The notes: generated from the letters alone by a model not told the origin. DNA of 64,000 nt from Botryotinia globosa (GCA_014898425.1 RCSZ01000009.1:2170001-2234000); one strand, 5' to 3'. Counted from the first letter of the stretch, positions 11,730 through 24,600 are shown. Translations and numbers: made by a program.

Positions 11730-14700
11730 ATAGGAGGGGTAATGAAGTGTGTTTCCAACTTTATGATGATATGATGATTTTTGAAAAAGAAATCGATTTT
11801 GATTTGGTAGAAGCAAATGGGATTCTTTCCCGTCGTCGAGTAGAGGGGAAAGATTCTTTGAGATTCTATCAGTCATCATAAATCCTACATATCCCGTTAC
11901 TGTATACATCATTAGGCGAATTGAGAAGAATGGTCGATCCAAAGACCCTTTGTTCGCTGTGCTCTGTAGATCAAATCTCGAAAGTATCAGGATTCTGAAG
12001 TCAGGCTTTCCGTTCATCACATCACCATGTGAAAAATTATTCTTTCTAATTTCCATTTCTATAAAAAAAAAAAAGTTAAAAAACCATATCTAGACTTCTC
12101 ACTCGCTCGTCGCTCGTCACTCGTCACTCACAGACTACAGTCTCCAATCGAGAGAGAAAAAACTTTTCCAGACTACTGACCTGCTCCGTATCTCATACAT
12201 GCGTGCGTGGTTTCGAGCGAATCGAAACTTCAGAAGCATCACATTGGATGCTTGGGGCTTGGCTGTGCGGAAGCTAGAGAAAGGCTAAGCGTGGATGATC
12301 TTTTGTTCCCGAGGAGTCTGGAAACTCTTTTTGGGGGGAGGGTTGAGGAGATTGGATGAATACTTTGGATTGGATTGGATGGGATGGGGTTCTTGGGAGA
12401 GATTGAAATATCGGATAGACGGATGGAAAAGGAGGGAATATGTTGTAAGATTACAAACGTATATATGTATACATGCTCCGTATACATCATAAAAGAACCA
12501 TCGGAAGAATATGAAGAGAAGGTAGATAGAAGGAAGAATGGAAGCTTTTGGTTTTCCTCGGGTATCTGAGGAATCAATGACATGTCACATGTACAATACT
12601 ACATGAGAAATCTTCCGATATACATCCGATCGAAGACGGAACAAATTACTAATCAGGGTCCTTTCCACAACACATTCATATCCTAGATATCTAGTCTCTA
12701 GGTCCTCCCTCTCTAGGGTCATGGATATAATAACCTATAGAATAACACCTAGCAACACCTTCTTTATTGTTAAAGGTTTCTTCCCTCCTCCTCCTCTCCC
12801 ACAAATGAAACCAAAAATAAACATGGTCGGTCCGTCAGTCACCTGGCCTGTGTAACAGGCCAACAGCATGAGCAATGAGCATACATACCTACCTCGTTTC
12901 CTCCACGGACCTCCCTCCCTCCATACATTATGTTACATGACATTACCCATCACATCACATCACATTACATGACATTCCATTACACTACATGACATGACAT
13001 GGTACTCCATACAAATCCAAATCCAAACCCAAACCCAGACCCAAACCCAAACCCAAGCGTAAGCGCAAGCACTCATCGATTTAATTTTCATTTCGTCCTC
13101 CGCTCCAACTATCCTGTGCCTACCTACCAGTCAGTACCTAGGTATTCATTCCCGACCCTGTACCTGTCCTTCTGTACCTGTACCTGTCTGTACCTATACC
13201 TGAATTCCCAGGTTCCCTGTCTGTAACTCAACTCCTAATGTCCCATATATACATACAAAGGTTGACGGCGTAAGTATTATAAGCTCTATTTTTAATAAAA
13301 GTTGTTGTGTTATAGTATTCTAATATTACTTTACCTAATTTTACTAAACATTTAATTATCCCACCCAAATTTTTAATTTTTGAAGCTTCTTATTTCTTTT
13401 TATTATTATTTAATTTTTGTCGTTTTGAAAATCATTAAAACTTTTGTAGTGTAAAAAATAAATTTAGAAGATTATTTTTCATCAAGAAAGTATAGTACAT
13501 ATAGGCTGTACAGCAAAGCAAAGCAAGCCTGGCTACAAAGTACCCACCCACACAATCCACAAAAATCCCATCCCATCCCATCCCATCGCATCCGACCCGA
13601 CGCGGAAATTTCAAGATTAAGGATCGAGTACTCGATGGTGGCGCTAGTTGAAACTTTTTGGATGATTATTATTCTTACGATAGGATGTGGGAGGGAGGTG
13701 GTACTGTAGCTATTTAATTTATGAGACCAACTACCTATACAATAATATCCTAGCTACATCTCATACAGACACAGAATGTCATTTTGGAGAATAGTAAGGG
13801 TTCACTGCTCGTACGGAGAGAGTTCGTGATGTATACTTTGTAGAGAAATACTAGGGTTGTTTAGATATCTACTATAAATCAAATCAAATAAAGTAGATAG
13901 ATTTCCATCCCTTCTATTCTAGATCTATTGGATCCAATCAAATCAGTCAATCCAATTTCCCACTCACCCATCTACTACTCATCATCTCTCATTATCGAAT
14001 CCAGAAGCCAGACAACCTATCTACAATCTCTCGCTGAATGAATGAATAAATCAATCAATCAATCCCGTCACTTTCCGCATACAACATCACACTCTCCCTT
14101 CTCTCCCCTTCCTGCTTCAAACATGTGAGGGAGGGTAGGATAGATGGGTAGATAGAAACCGACTGACTGACTATTCGATTCCAGGATCGTATGTACATGC
14201 ATATAACCTCGGAGGTATACTCTGTATACTTCGTAGGTAAGATTTCCATCCCCACCTACCTACCTAGCCGAGTCACCAATTCCCAGCGGGCGGTTGGTTG
14301 AAACTTGAAACTCGAGTGACGGGATTTTTGGAGGGGTAGGGTATATATGGGATTAAGAATGATAATGGTGTCACGAATGATACCTACCAAGTCCCAACAC
14401 CAAACGTAAACCCAGCGATATCCATCTCTATGCGTGAAAAACGTGGACTCTGTATAGTCGATGGATAGATAGATGACCATTTCGTATTTGATACATGGTA
14501 CATGGTACATGGTACATGGTCCATCGTACATACTGTCCTCACTCACTCACCAGCAATCTCTCATGGTCACAAAGGAAAATATCTCCGTAAATATGTACAC
14601 TGTACTGTCCTGTACGGCCAGCAGATAGACCCAGATAAATACTTTTCCGTGGACAAATACCAACCCGACGTATCCAGATTCAATTCCAGATCCAGATCTA

Positions 14701-15780
14701 GATGCAGATTCCAAGAGGCAGGACAGCTTACAAGATAAGATGTACATACATACATACAGTGCATCCAGCATCCAGAATCACATCACAATACCAGCCAGTG
14801 GATCAATCCCCATCAACAAACACAAGCTCGAAATTTCGGCATCACAAATTCACAATGCTTCGTACTTCGTACAGCACTTCAAACACGTTTCGAAGCACCC
14901 TCGAAATGGAGAAAAAAAGTCTAGGGTCTGGTATGATTGATCGATCAATCAGTCATAGCCTCATAGCCTCATAGGAACATTGAAAATTTACATACGTACT
15001 CTGTACTAGGTAGAGTACTCGATTGAAAGATTTTTTTATCACTCATCGACGTTATCCGCTGTTGATTATATAATACACGATTTTTGATTGGGAATTTTCA
15101 TCCGAGTGTTGTGATTGGTTGGGAGCGGTAAAAAGAAATATACATACATGCATATACATATATATACATACTGGGTAGTTGGGTACAGGGGAGGATTATT
15201 TTCTCCGATATTGTATTCATTCGATTGTAGTGTTTGTGAGAGGAAGAGGAAGAGGAAGAGGAAAAATTAAAAATAAATTGTCAAATTGAATACAAAAGCA
15301 TGACTACACATATCATATTGGGATTAAATCATACCTATATCTACCTAGACGGATTGAAATATTTCCACTATTTCACAGTAGGTACTACCTAGGTAGGTAG
15401 TGACTCTAGTGAGTTGAAGTATTCTTGTCTCGCACCTCCAAATCCAAATCGAAATGCAAATCCACGTCCCCAAAAACTATTAAAAAATAAGCCAACCCAA
15501 ATGTCATGTTCATGCTATGCTATGCCATGCCATGCAACGCCCTGTTCTGCTCTGCGCTCCCAAATGTGAAATTGTGCATATCTCGCGCTCGAGACGTGAG
15601 CGAGGCAGCGTGCGCATAGCGTATGCGTAGGTGTGCGCACCAAAAGGTTCCTTCCTTACTGGAGCGAGCGAGTTCAGCCGGTTGGATAGGTTTGATTCAT
15701 CATGTTATACCTCGAGACTTAATGCTTCGTATCAGGTAGAATACTAGAATGACATCGCGAGCGGTGCGAAAGCCTCTTGG
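11730..15780. other. Gene-poor intergenic region, middle part
   Basis: No gene is supported. The sequence holds an ACCCAA-rich run near 13015-13055 and many CTACC/TACCTA and ACAT/CATGACAT simple runs. A patch of about 240 bp (13270-13500) is much more AT-rich than its surroundings. An open frame of about 160 codons on the minus strand near 11571-12056 is largely the minisatellite read as Pro-Ile-His. Confidence 0.55.
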
Positions 15781-15781
15781 T

Positions 15782-15970
15782 CACTGCCACTGCCACTGCC
15801 ACTGCCACTGCACGGGACTGGACTGGACTGGACTGGATCTCTGGATGTTCATGGCTTTTTGAGTCGTTTTTTTGATGGGATCAGCAGTTGGTCTTTGCCT
15901 TGATTTGCTTTGCTTTGCTTTGCTTTGGGTTTGATTTAATAGTTTTGTGCTGTGCTGTGCTGTGCTGTGC
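15782..15970. repeat. Cluster of short tandem repeats (6-bp and 5-bp units)
   Basis: Four different perfect microsatellites lie within 200 bp: five CACTGC units (15782-15811), about four GGACT units (15815-15837), about five TTTGC units (15904-15927) and about five TGTGC units (15945-15970). AATAAGAT-type repeats follow near 16012-16040, and a GTATGAA/GTATGGA series near 16228-16275. Confidence 0.9.
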
Positions 15971-16927
15971 TGTATTGTGGGGGTTTTGTTAATTTCTGAA
16001 ATAAATGGAATAAAATAAGATAAAATAAGATAAAACAAGATAATCTCCACACCACCACCACCACTTGAATTTTCCTGTTGCAGGTTGGTGACTCGTGAGA
16101 GAGCTAATTCGATATGGTTCGGTAAACATGGATGTACAGTATGAACAAGCCGTTTTTCCTCAGGGTGGATGCGGGAAGAAGGCGCAAGCAATAATAGCCT
16201 ATGAACTTGTTAGTACAAAGTATACCGTATAGTATGAAGTATGAAGTATGAAGTATGGAGTATGGAGTATGGAGTAGTGAGTAGTGAGAAAGTTAATTAG
16301 TGAGTGTGAGTCTGTGACTGTGACTGTGACTGTCAATGTCATCTTAATCATGGTGTATGTACTTTGTACAAACAGGGTTAGATCCATCTCCCGACTGAGT
16401 TCGACTCTGTATATTAATGCATCGTTGGAATCGGCCATGAGGTCTAGAAAGTCGAGGATTGGAAATCAAATTTGCATAATTCTTTCTCTTCTCCTTCATG
16501 ACAGATTCCTGTCCGTTGGCGTCAAATGATCTTGATTCAATTATTCCAAGTTTGGAAATACAGTATACTGGTATGGGAAATTACAAGTTACAAGTTACAA
16601 CTGGTAGGAAGCGTTGTCGCGAATGATGTTGTCATGTTGTCATGTTACCGTTGTTATTGTGATTCTATATGGCACTTATCAGATGGACATGGTACTCCGT
16701 ACGACGCGTGATTGTTATTGATAGATGGAAATGATTGGAGATGATTGATACATTGAATCTTTAATTAAATAGGGGGTGAGTCACATTACCATGCATGTTC
16801 CTTTACCAATACCGGTATATTACTATTGTGCCAGTGACTGTACCGTAATAAATATGATACTATTCTCAGAAAATTGAGATGGCGTTGGAGAGATCTGTCA
16901 AACATCATTGGAAACATTGATACTTTG

Positions 16928-17006
16928 TATGTATCGGTCAAGACTGAATAGGTTGGCTTGCTTGAATGTATCGGTCAAGACTGAGAATAGGTTGGCTTGC
17001 TTGCTT
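16928..17006. repeat. Tandem duplication of about 39 bp
   Basis: The stretch beginning GTATCGGTCAAGACTGA and ending GGTTGGCTTGCTTG occurs twice in direct succession. The copies differ by a 2-bp insertion in the second. Few differences suggest a fairly recent duplication. Confidence 0.85.
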
Positions 17007-17287
17007 GTACGGAGTATGTATCATATGTACTATCTCCAACGAAACCCAGAAATCCAATGAATGACTCAATATAAGCGATGATTTTTGATTTTTGGGGATG
17101 TGAGACTTTCTTCAAAATCATAGCGGATCAGTTTTACCCTTTCCCAGCCTTCTCTTCTTCTCCTCTCCTCTTCCCTTCACTGTGGTTGGCAGGTATTATT
17201 TACGGAGTATTACCTACATCATGAGCGGCATACTTTGTACATTTTTTTGTTTCCATCTCTACTGGCACTGCATACAGAGTACGGGTT

Positions 17288-17289
17288 CC

Positions 17290-17323
<34 letters not shown>
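17288..17323. repeat. Microsatellite (CCCATG)6
   Basis: Six perfect hexanucleotide units. No coding context is apparent. Confidence 0.95.
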
Positions 17324-18840
17324 CTTCAAATGAAAAATAAGGATCATCTTGAATGTTGAGAGGGGGTTGATTGTTGAATTTGGTCCAGTGATATGGAGGA
17401 GATGTTTGTGAGTAGGCGTGCAGCTAGGCCCATACTTTTTTTTTTTTTTTTGATGGCCACGCTGGCAGTGTCAAGTTCGTTGATCTCTTGGTCACATTAA
17501 AATAAGGTGGCCGGCGTCGTCTCTCTCTCTCTCTCGGTACGGAGTACATTGTGCAGACAGAGTACGTACCGTTTCTAGTATGTATGCCAGTCAGTACAAG
17601 GTTAAGGTTAAAATTTGGGATTGGGATATAGTTTCCCCATGGGATTGGTTGCTTGAGGGAAGAAGATGGAATCGTTGGAATGGTTTCACAAGTTTGGATT
17701 TACCCATAAATGATGGTTCATGAGAGGAGGATGATGATGAGAGGAGGATGATGATGAGAGGAGGATGGGTAGTGGGCGATGCAAATTGCAATGGATGATG
17801 CGATCAATGAATGGCACATCTTGTTTTTTGCCTCTGGTCATTTCAACCAATGGAAACGAAAGGTTATTGAAGGGTAGAGATGGATGAGGACAAGTGACAA
17901 GTCTGATAAGCATGTGAACCTTGAAAGTTGATACTGTAGGAGCATTACAGAGTACATTGATCTGACCCATAAATCATTGATCCGACCCATAAATATCATC
18001 ACGTCAGCCAATGATAGTTGATCATTCATTAATTCATTAATTCTACCATCTCACCATGGTAGTATGGTAGTATGGTACGTACTAGAACACGAGAACACCC
18101 AGTTACATAATGAGCTTACTTTGCCTCAAACAAGAATACGCGGTGCGGTACCTACCTACCTCTAACAACCAAATCTTACCCTCCTCCTCCTAAACCCGTT
18201 GACCGTTGGAACTTGGAAATGTGATTAAACCTAATTTCCTCCCAATTCATACTCTGCCATCATGGACCAGGGCCTCAATCAAGGAAATCAAGAAAATCAA
18301 GAAAATCAAGAAAATCAATCAACACGCCAAAGGAAAAGTTACTTCCTTAGTACTATCTAGGGAATGATGTACCAAAAGAGCAAGCAATAATAGATACTCA
18401 TCCTCCAAACTAATGTACAATTAAATCAAAATCAATCCACCAATGAATGAATCCATATGAAATCTTACTAATAATTACCCTTCACCTCGATTCACCACCC
18501 AATAAGAAGAATAAACCTGGCTCAACCCGTTTTAATTACCAACGTGGAATTGATTTTGTTTTATTCATACTTATTATGTAGATACTAGATAGTCAATTAC
18601 CATGATACTTTCCTAGGTCGGTCCTGTTTCTCCACTTTTATCATTCATATGATCCAATCACTCTCCAGACTCTACATAGTACACATATAGTTGGGAAGAA
18701 CCTACCGACTACTACTTCCTCCCAGGTAAACAAGAACAAGAAACACGACCAGAATCTTTTAGTGAATTTGGAGAGTGGAGACTCGAGAGAAAGACAGGAA
18801 AGGAAAGGAAAGGAAAGGAAAGAAATCCATAATTCCCTGT

Positions 18841-19310
18841 CATCCTCTCGTCTTGGTTTAACCCTAATTTTTTTTTCTCTCTTTTCTTTTTTCTTTTCTA
18901 TGCCCTTTTTTGTCCTTTCCTCTCTCTTCTCTTCTCTTTCATACCCAGCCGGGATTCTCCTTCTCCACTGTTACGCACAATTTCACAACTTGAATCAAAA
19001 AGGAATATCCATACGCCGGCCCACGGGTACCCTCCTCAAAACGACCCAAGGTCTATCTTACGGTTCTTACCCTAATAAGATTCTGCCCTTCCTCTCCCTC
19101 CATCTACCTCTTCCACCTCTTCCACCTCGAATACCTCGAATACCTCTCCCACCTCGAATACCTCTTTCTTCACCACCACCACTTCTACCTCTACCTCTAC
19201 CTCTCCCTCTACCTCTCCCTCTACCTCTCCCTCTCCCTCTACCTCTACCTCTCCCTCTCCCTCTACCTCTCCCTCCACCTCTGTTCCATCAATTCTCTAC
19301 CTTTTCCTTT
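18841..19310 (+). other. Pyrimidine-rich tract upstream of the cyclin gene
   Basis: The plus strand is strongly C/T-biased here, ending in a run of CTCTAC and CTCTCC hexamers (about 19186-19282). CT-rich tracts are common in promoters and leaders of highly expressed filamentous-fungal genes, often just 5' of the transcription start. The stretch also keeps a Pro/Leu frame open on plus and a Glu/Val frame on minus; both are products of the repeat. If the tract marks the cyclin promoter, the leader would be over 1.3 kb. Confidence 0.5.
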
Positions 19311-19796
19311 GAATAGGTTTGAGAAGTTTTTGAAATCATCAACGAACTCATTGATCTGTTTCTCAATCGAAATCTTTCCATCCTATTCGACCGAAGATTC
19401 TTTCCTCTTTTCTCTACCGCATTTTCCCATACAATCTCCACCCCCCAACATATCCGACCTCGAATAATTTATTTTACGATCCGACGCTCCCATATTTCCA
19501 CGCTCCCATTTCAACCATTTCAACGTCAGATCTACAGGTCTACAGGTCTACAGGTCCTACATTGCCTGCATCTATTCGGAACAAGACAATACAACCACAG
19601 AAGGAAGTTGCACTGGGTTACCGAAATCTCAAATTCATCACAAACATTATCCTCTGAAGACTTGATTGTCAAGAAAAGGTTCGTACCATCTTTATTTTTT
19701 ATTTTTATCTTCCCATACAATTTCAGCTTGTTTCGGATTCCTGGAACACCGTCATATCATTCACATTCCACCTTTCCGAATATACCACAACAACCC

Positions 19797-20431
19797 ATGA
19801 ATGGTCTACTACTACGACGTACACATACATACCAACATACGAATCTCACCACTTCCCTCGTATTAATTGCCATCCTCTCATCATCTTGTCAAACAAATCA
19901 AATAATTCCTCTTGACAATCATATTGCCTTCATCCTCCGACATTCGATTTGAACTCTTCGGAGTGGTCCTCGAGGTTCTCCAATTTATCTGTTGTTTTGT
20001 TCTTTCTTCTCCGGCATTCCCAGATACAAGTCGCATCTTTGTCACATCATCATAGTCTTTGATTTTGGTGTATCAGACTTGGCACAGCCTTCATTTCACA
20101 ATTAACATGAACGTTTATTGAATGTTTACTAATGATTCTAAAGGATTACCCTAGAATTTCAAGGACTCGATATTCACTTTGCACACTGTTTTGCATATTC
20201 GACTCGATTAGTCTCAGAAGTTTGTGTTTTGCTACCCGACCCGAACATCCATCAACTTTCGACTTCCACTCAACTATTCTCGTACCCTAAGGAATACTTG
20301 TTTTTCAATCACCCCACCCGCAATCATCTTTTCAGTCATACCAAAAGTTCTATTTAATTATCAACTTTTACTTTGAACAAAATCGATTGATGGCACACAC
20401 AACAATAAATTTCAACCTCTCTCTTCGATAA
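19797..20431 (+). promoter_or_regulatory. Candidate upstream ORFs in the cyclin leader
   Basis: Four short ATG-initiated frames precede the cyclin start. They are a 51-codon ORF beginning near 19798, a 4-codon ORF at 20107-20121 followed at once by an 11-codon ORF at 20122-20154 (TGA directly before ATG), and a 13-codon ORF at 20390-20431. They matter only if the transcript starts upstream of them, which sequence alone cannot show. Confidence 0.35.
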
Positions 20432-20651
20432 ACATCCTTTGTCAACCCGACAACCACGATAGGATCTCATTCCATCCGAAGCTTCATTGTTTAGTAGCAT
20501 CAGTCAACTGGCTTGCTTGCTTGATCAACTAGCATACGTTCCACTACCACTACTACTACTACCACCATCACAACTTAGCAAGAAATCGTTTTTCTTGCTT
20601 CCCGACAAGATTCCAGAGAATCTCGTCGGTCCCTTTGAAACTTCGCCCATC

Positions 20652-21662
20652 ATGGTTTCCGGAGGTGTATGTGCTCATCTGGAATATCAGATTGAGGACA
20701 TGACAGACTATGTGGCAGAAATGACACAGAGACTTGTTGACCACAACACAACAACTGTTTCACCAGATTTCCGCAAGTTCGTCCTCGGACTCCTTTCATC
20801 CACTCGTCTTCCGCACACCACCATTCTCCTTGGTATGAACTATCTTTCCAACCGCATTCAACAACATCCAAAGATCGTTTCGAGAGGCGGTTCGATGTGG
20901 AGACTTTTGACTGTTGGCTTGCTCCTGGGAAGTAAGTTCTTGGATGATAATACCTTCCAGAATAAGTCCTGGTCAGAAGTCAGTGGTATCGCAGTTACCG
21001 AACTCAACAACATGGAGCACGCTTGGTTGGAAGCCATCGAGTGGAACTTGTATGTCGATCTCGACAACAGCGACGCCTATCAAGCATGGTTGGCAAATTG
21101 GAGCCTTTGGTCTGCAGACAGAAAGAAGGTACAGGCTGCTACTCTCGAGCGTCTTTCCGCCCCACCTACGCCTGTGGCTCCTATCGATACCAATGTTTCG
21201 CGCCGTCCATCCAACGCGAACTACAGAGGCTATCCCAAGAGTGCCACACAGGAGCGACAACAATACATTCACTACGAACATCCTGCTTGGGCCAATCATT
21301 CATATCCTACTCCTCAGCATACACCACCATCTGCTCCTGACTCGGGTGTCACTACTCCAGAGTATTTGAGTGCTACCAGTACCGCTCCTCAATATGATTG
21401 GAATGCCGCTGCGTACAGCCAATATGCGAAAGCGTGCATGGCCGCAGCAAACGCTCCTTACGTCATGCCTGACATGTCCACTCGATTTCACAACCCATGG
21501 CCCCACCACTATAGCCCTCACCATTACAGTCCTTCACATTACTTTCACCAATACAGCTTGAACATCTGGAACCCTCAGCCTTCAGAATACTCTTCGCAAG
21601 GAAAACAGCAATACTTCATGCCTCAACACGCATATGGAGGACACCAAGCTGTTGTTGGTTAA
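20652..21662 (+). CDS. Cyclin, Pcl/Pho80-like
   Basis: A single exon encodes 336 residues. The start at 20652 (MVSGGVCAHLEYQ) is the first in-frame ATG. The frame stays open for 55 further codons upstream, but only a TTG could begin it. Residues about 20-150 form a cyclin box (HTTILLGMNYLSNRI, WRLLTVGLLLGSKFLDDNT, WSEVSGIAVTELNNMEHAWL). The pattern LGSKFLDDNTF...N..E...LE...W.L resembles Pcl/Pho80 cyclins, which pair with the Pho85 kinase. The C-terminal half is low in complexity, rich in Tyr, His, Pro and Ser, and probably disordered. Which Pcl subfamily it belongs to (cell-cycle or nutrient) is not resolved. Its divergent upstream neighbour is about 14.8 kb away, which is exceptional for this window. 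Confidence 0.82.
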   Translation: MVSGGVCAHLEYQIEDMTDYVAEMTQRLVDHNTTTVSPDFRKFVLGLLSSTRLPHTTILLGMNYLSNRIQQHPKIVSRGGSMWRLLTVGLLLGSKFLDDNTFQNKSWSEVSGIAVTELNNMEHAWLEAIEWNLYVDLDNSDAYQAWLANWSLWSADRKKVQAATLERLSAPPTPVAPIDTNVSRRPSNANYRGYPKSATQERQQYIHYEHPAWANHSYPTPQHTPPSAPDSGVTTPEYLSATSTAPQYDWNAAAYSQYAKACMAAANAPYVMPDMSTRFHNPWPHHYSPHHYSPSHYFHQYSLNIWNPQPSEYSSQGKQQYFMPQHAYGGHQAVVG

Positions 21663-24600
21663 GTAATTCTCAATCGTTTATCCATCTGCTTAATTCCATA
21701 CCACGGATTACACGCGGCATCAATATTCGTCGTCACAAAAGTTCTTGTTTTCAATTATTTCCTTTTACTGGCTTTTTTTCAAAGCACATATTACGTTTAC
21801 AAAAAGAGGTGTCGTCAACGATCTACCTAGTCTCCTTTCATCAAATACAAGGGTCACTCGATAATAAACTACGCGGAATTCATGTCCGACTATCACGATC
21901 TCGAGTTGCGTTGTGCCTTCCGGTGGCCGCCTCGATCTTACGACTTTACTTCTTTTCAACCACATCTACGGCGTTACATCAAGCAAATCTAGGCATTTTC
22001 TAGTTTTCTTTGTTTTTTCTTTCTCAAAATGGGTGGGCATGGGACCTGGAAGGTTTCTGGTCTGGTGTTTGGGTTTCCAGGCTTGGGATTGATTACTAAC
22101 TGAATTTTCGCTTTTTCTTTACACATTTTGCCTTTTAGACCTTTGTGCTCAAGTTCAGAGCTATACAAAAAATTCTTAGCAGTCACGTTTGGGCTCGCTA
22201 TTGCAAAATGTAATTATGCACAGACTTTTTCTATTTCTTACTTTCTTGGGTCTGGCTTTTCAAAAGCAGTCTTCGAAAAGTAAGCTTCTTGTACTATGTT
22301 TTTTGTTATTCTGGATCTTTCGTCGACTTCTCATTAATGTTGGAGAGTTGACTTGCACACAAAAATGGCTGGGTATACGGGATGGGTTGCGTTTGTTTTC
22401 GATTCCAATCATGTTTCCCACTTGTTCACAAATGACGAATAAAATTTCTTCTGAATTTGATGGTTCAAGACATGGGAAACATCTGGGTGGAATGTAGGTG
22501 GTTATGGCACGCAAATTTGACATCTTTTTATGAGAGATTGGGTTACCTTGGGAAGGAGGGAAAATTCTATTGCAGTCGAGGTTCGACCATCTCCTGGCTA
22601 GCTATACCACACTTGAACTTTTCCTACAAAGAGATGAGTTGAGTCAAAAAGACATTTTGGCTTGTTTGCTTGCACGTGGCAAGTACTTCGTAACAAAAAA
22701 GGGCATGCTTGGGTCAAGGGGGTTCAATATCAGTTGGGGCTCTGGATACAAAGATGGATTTTTCTTTATTTTTCCTTTTACGAAATGATTTTATGATGGG
22801 TTCTTGATATCCTGAGTTGTTACTCGATTTTTTCGACTTTTTTTCTTGACTCTTTTTCTTTCACGGGTGGTGAGGGGTGGAATTGAATGGAATGGATTCT
22901 GATTGTCTTTTACTTTCTTGTCTTTGTGGAAGGGGGGGTGGGATTAAGAAAGTTTATTATACCATTTGGGAGGTTTGCATGGGATGGATTGGGATTGAAC
23001 TTGATGCATGGATGGGTTATATAGATTGAGGACTTGGGAAATCGAGGGCTAGTGTGGGTGAAAAGATATGACAATTTTGATCGTCGCTCACTCATAAAGA
23101 ATGATCAGGAGGAGTGGGGAAACAAGGGAGGCAAAAGACGATTGTGTATAATCTTTTAGATTAAGAGTTTATTGCCTTTGACTTTACTACATTCGAATTG
23201 ATACTTGTGATGATGATTATACTTTGATGTGTTATGGGTAAATGGATACAGGAACAAGCTTGCAATGAACATAACGATGTTAGGTTTCTAGAGGTAATGG
23301 GAGATTATGGAATCGGATCTGTTGTGTGTTTAATGATTGAGTGAATGCGCTGTGTTGTGTTGTGTTATATTGTTTAATATGGATGTATGGATTGGAGCAA
23401 TGGAGAGGATCTATTACTTTACAATACAATACAATACAATGAATGATAATAGTATATTTATTGTAAAGCATCGTATAGGTAGTGAGATGGGCATACAGAG
23501 TCCCAAGCCGGTGAATCTATGAAAGCTAGATCTTTCGTCTTTGTATTGGGGTTGGGTTAAGTATTGGGGTTAGGTGAAGGGTTATGGAACTTGAAGGGGG
23601 CAGGGGGGGGACTTGTTGTGGACACTTAGGGGAGGAGATTTGTTGTAGATAGATAGATAGATAGATGGATAGGCATGATACTTAATGTGATTGTTGTTTG
23701 ATTCTTGATTTGATGTGTATGTGATGGGGATATTTGATTGATTGATTGGTTGGTTGGTTGGTTGGTTGATTGTAAAGACGAAGGTGAAGATGAAGAATAT
23801 GTATCTCTCGAGTTGGTTGAATCGGGATTGAGAAATTAGATTAGTATATCGAAGCTTGTGGGTCGGGGAGATGGGGTATATGGAGGTAGATAGATAGATG
23901 AGCTGAGCTGAGTTGCAAATTGGCGATACGCAATGGTGGGATGTGTTATATGGAAGATGGATGGATCATCTGGATCTTTTGGGAGTTTCACTCTTATATG
24001 AATATGTCGATTTCTTATCGCCTCTTTGTTTTTTGTACGAATGTTTGGGACGCGTGGGATGAGTGTGCATGGTTTGGCTAGAGTGCTTTATTTTATTATA
24101 TGTCTGATTTGATGAGAGATTGATTGAGAAGTTACGAGTGTGAATTCGAATTACTTTGGGAGTGAAGTTTTTATCTCACGGCTCGGGGGCTGGATTGTGT
24201 TTTTGTTTTCTTGAATGTTTGTTGTTTCTGCCATGTAGAGGTGGGTATGAGTGATGCTACTTGTTCTCCGTTGCTACGAGATTGTGATTTGTGAGGAAAG
24301 TTAGATAAGTATGTTTATCTTTCGCAGAGAGAAGAGATGAGAAGAGATGGGTTTTTGAGGAAAGTTGCTTCTGACAAACTTTGTTTATACTGGGGTTAGT
24401 ATCAGCAAGTGAGAGTCTGATGGAGTAGATATTTAGTTAATATGATGTTGCTGAGCACTCACTGGAGGACACTTGCTAAGATAGTTTAATTGAACTACGA
24501 GTATTCATAGTTGGTATAGGTCTATTTTACTATTTTACTATTTTACCACTGCAATACTCCGAACCATCGGTTTCGAGCACCGGAGTGAGCTTCATTATCG

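Larger units (their letters stand above)
15971..18840. other. Gene-poor intergenic region, right part
   Basis: No gene is supported. Visible structure includes a tandem duplication at 16928-17006, six CCCATG units at 17288-17323, a long T run near 17440, a GAGGAGGATGATGAT-type repeat near 17727-17768, and several copies of the 9-mer TACGGAGTA. Confidence 0.55.

Noticed and set aside
11571..12056. A 161-codon minus-strand frame
   Set aside because: The C-terminal part is the 9-bp minisatellite read as Pro-Ile-His, and the rest has no protein-like features.
13010..13060. Telomere-like ACCCAA repeats
   Set aside because: The units read ACCCAA or TCCAAA, not the TTAGGG/CCCTAA of filamentous fungi. 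The run is short and lies inside ordinary sequence.
18762..19316. A 184-codon Pro/Leu-rich frame upstream of the cyclin
   Set aside because: Its length comes from CT-rich hexamer repeats. The translation is almost only Leu and Pro in its second half, and the reverse strand gives a matching Glu/Val frame.
20487..20651. Upstream extension of the cyclin frame
   Set aside because: The 55 extra codons have no ATG (only a TTG could start them) and are low in complexity. The ATG at 20652 is preferred.
22560..22610. A tRNA-like GGTTCGACC box
   Set aside because: No A-box lies at a suitable distance upstream and no cloverleaf can be built around it. The similar GTTCGAATC on the minus strand near 49240 fails in the same way.
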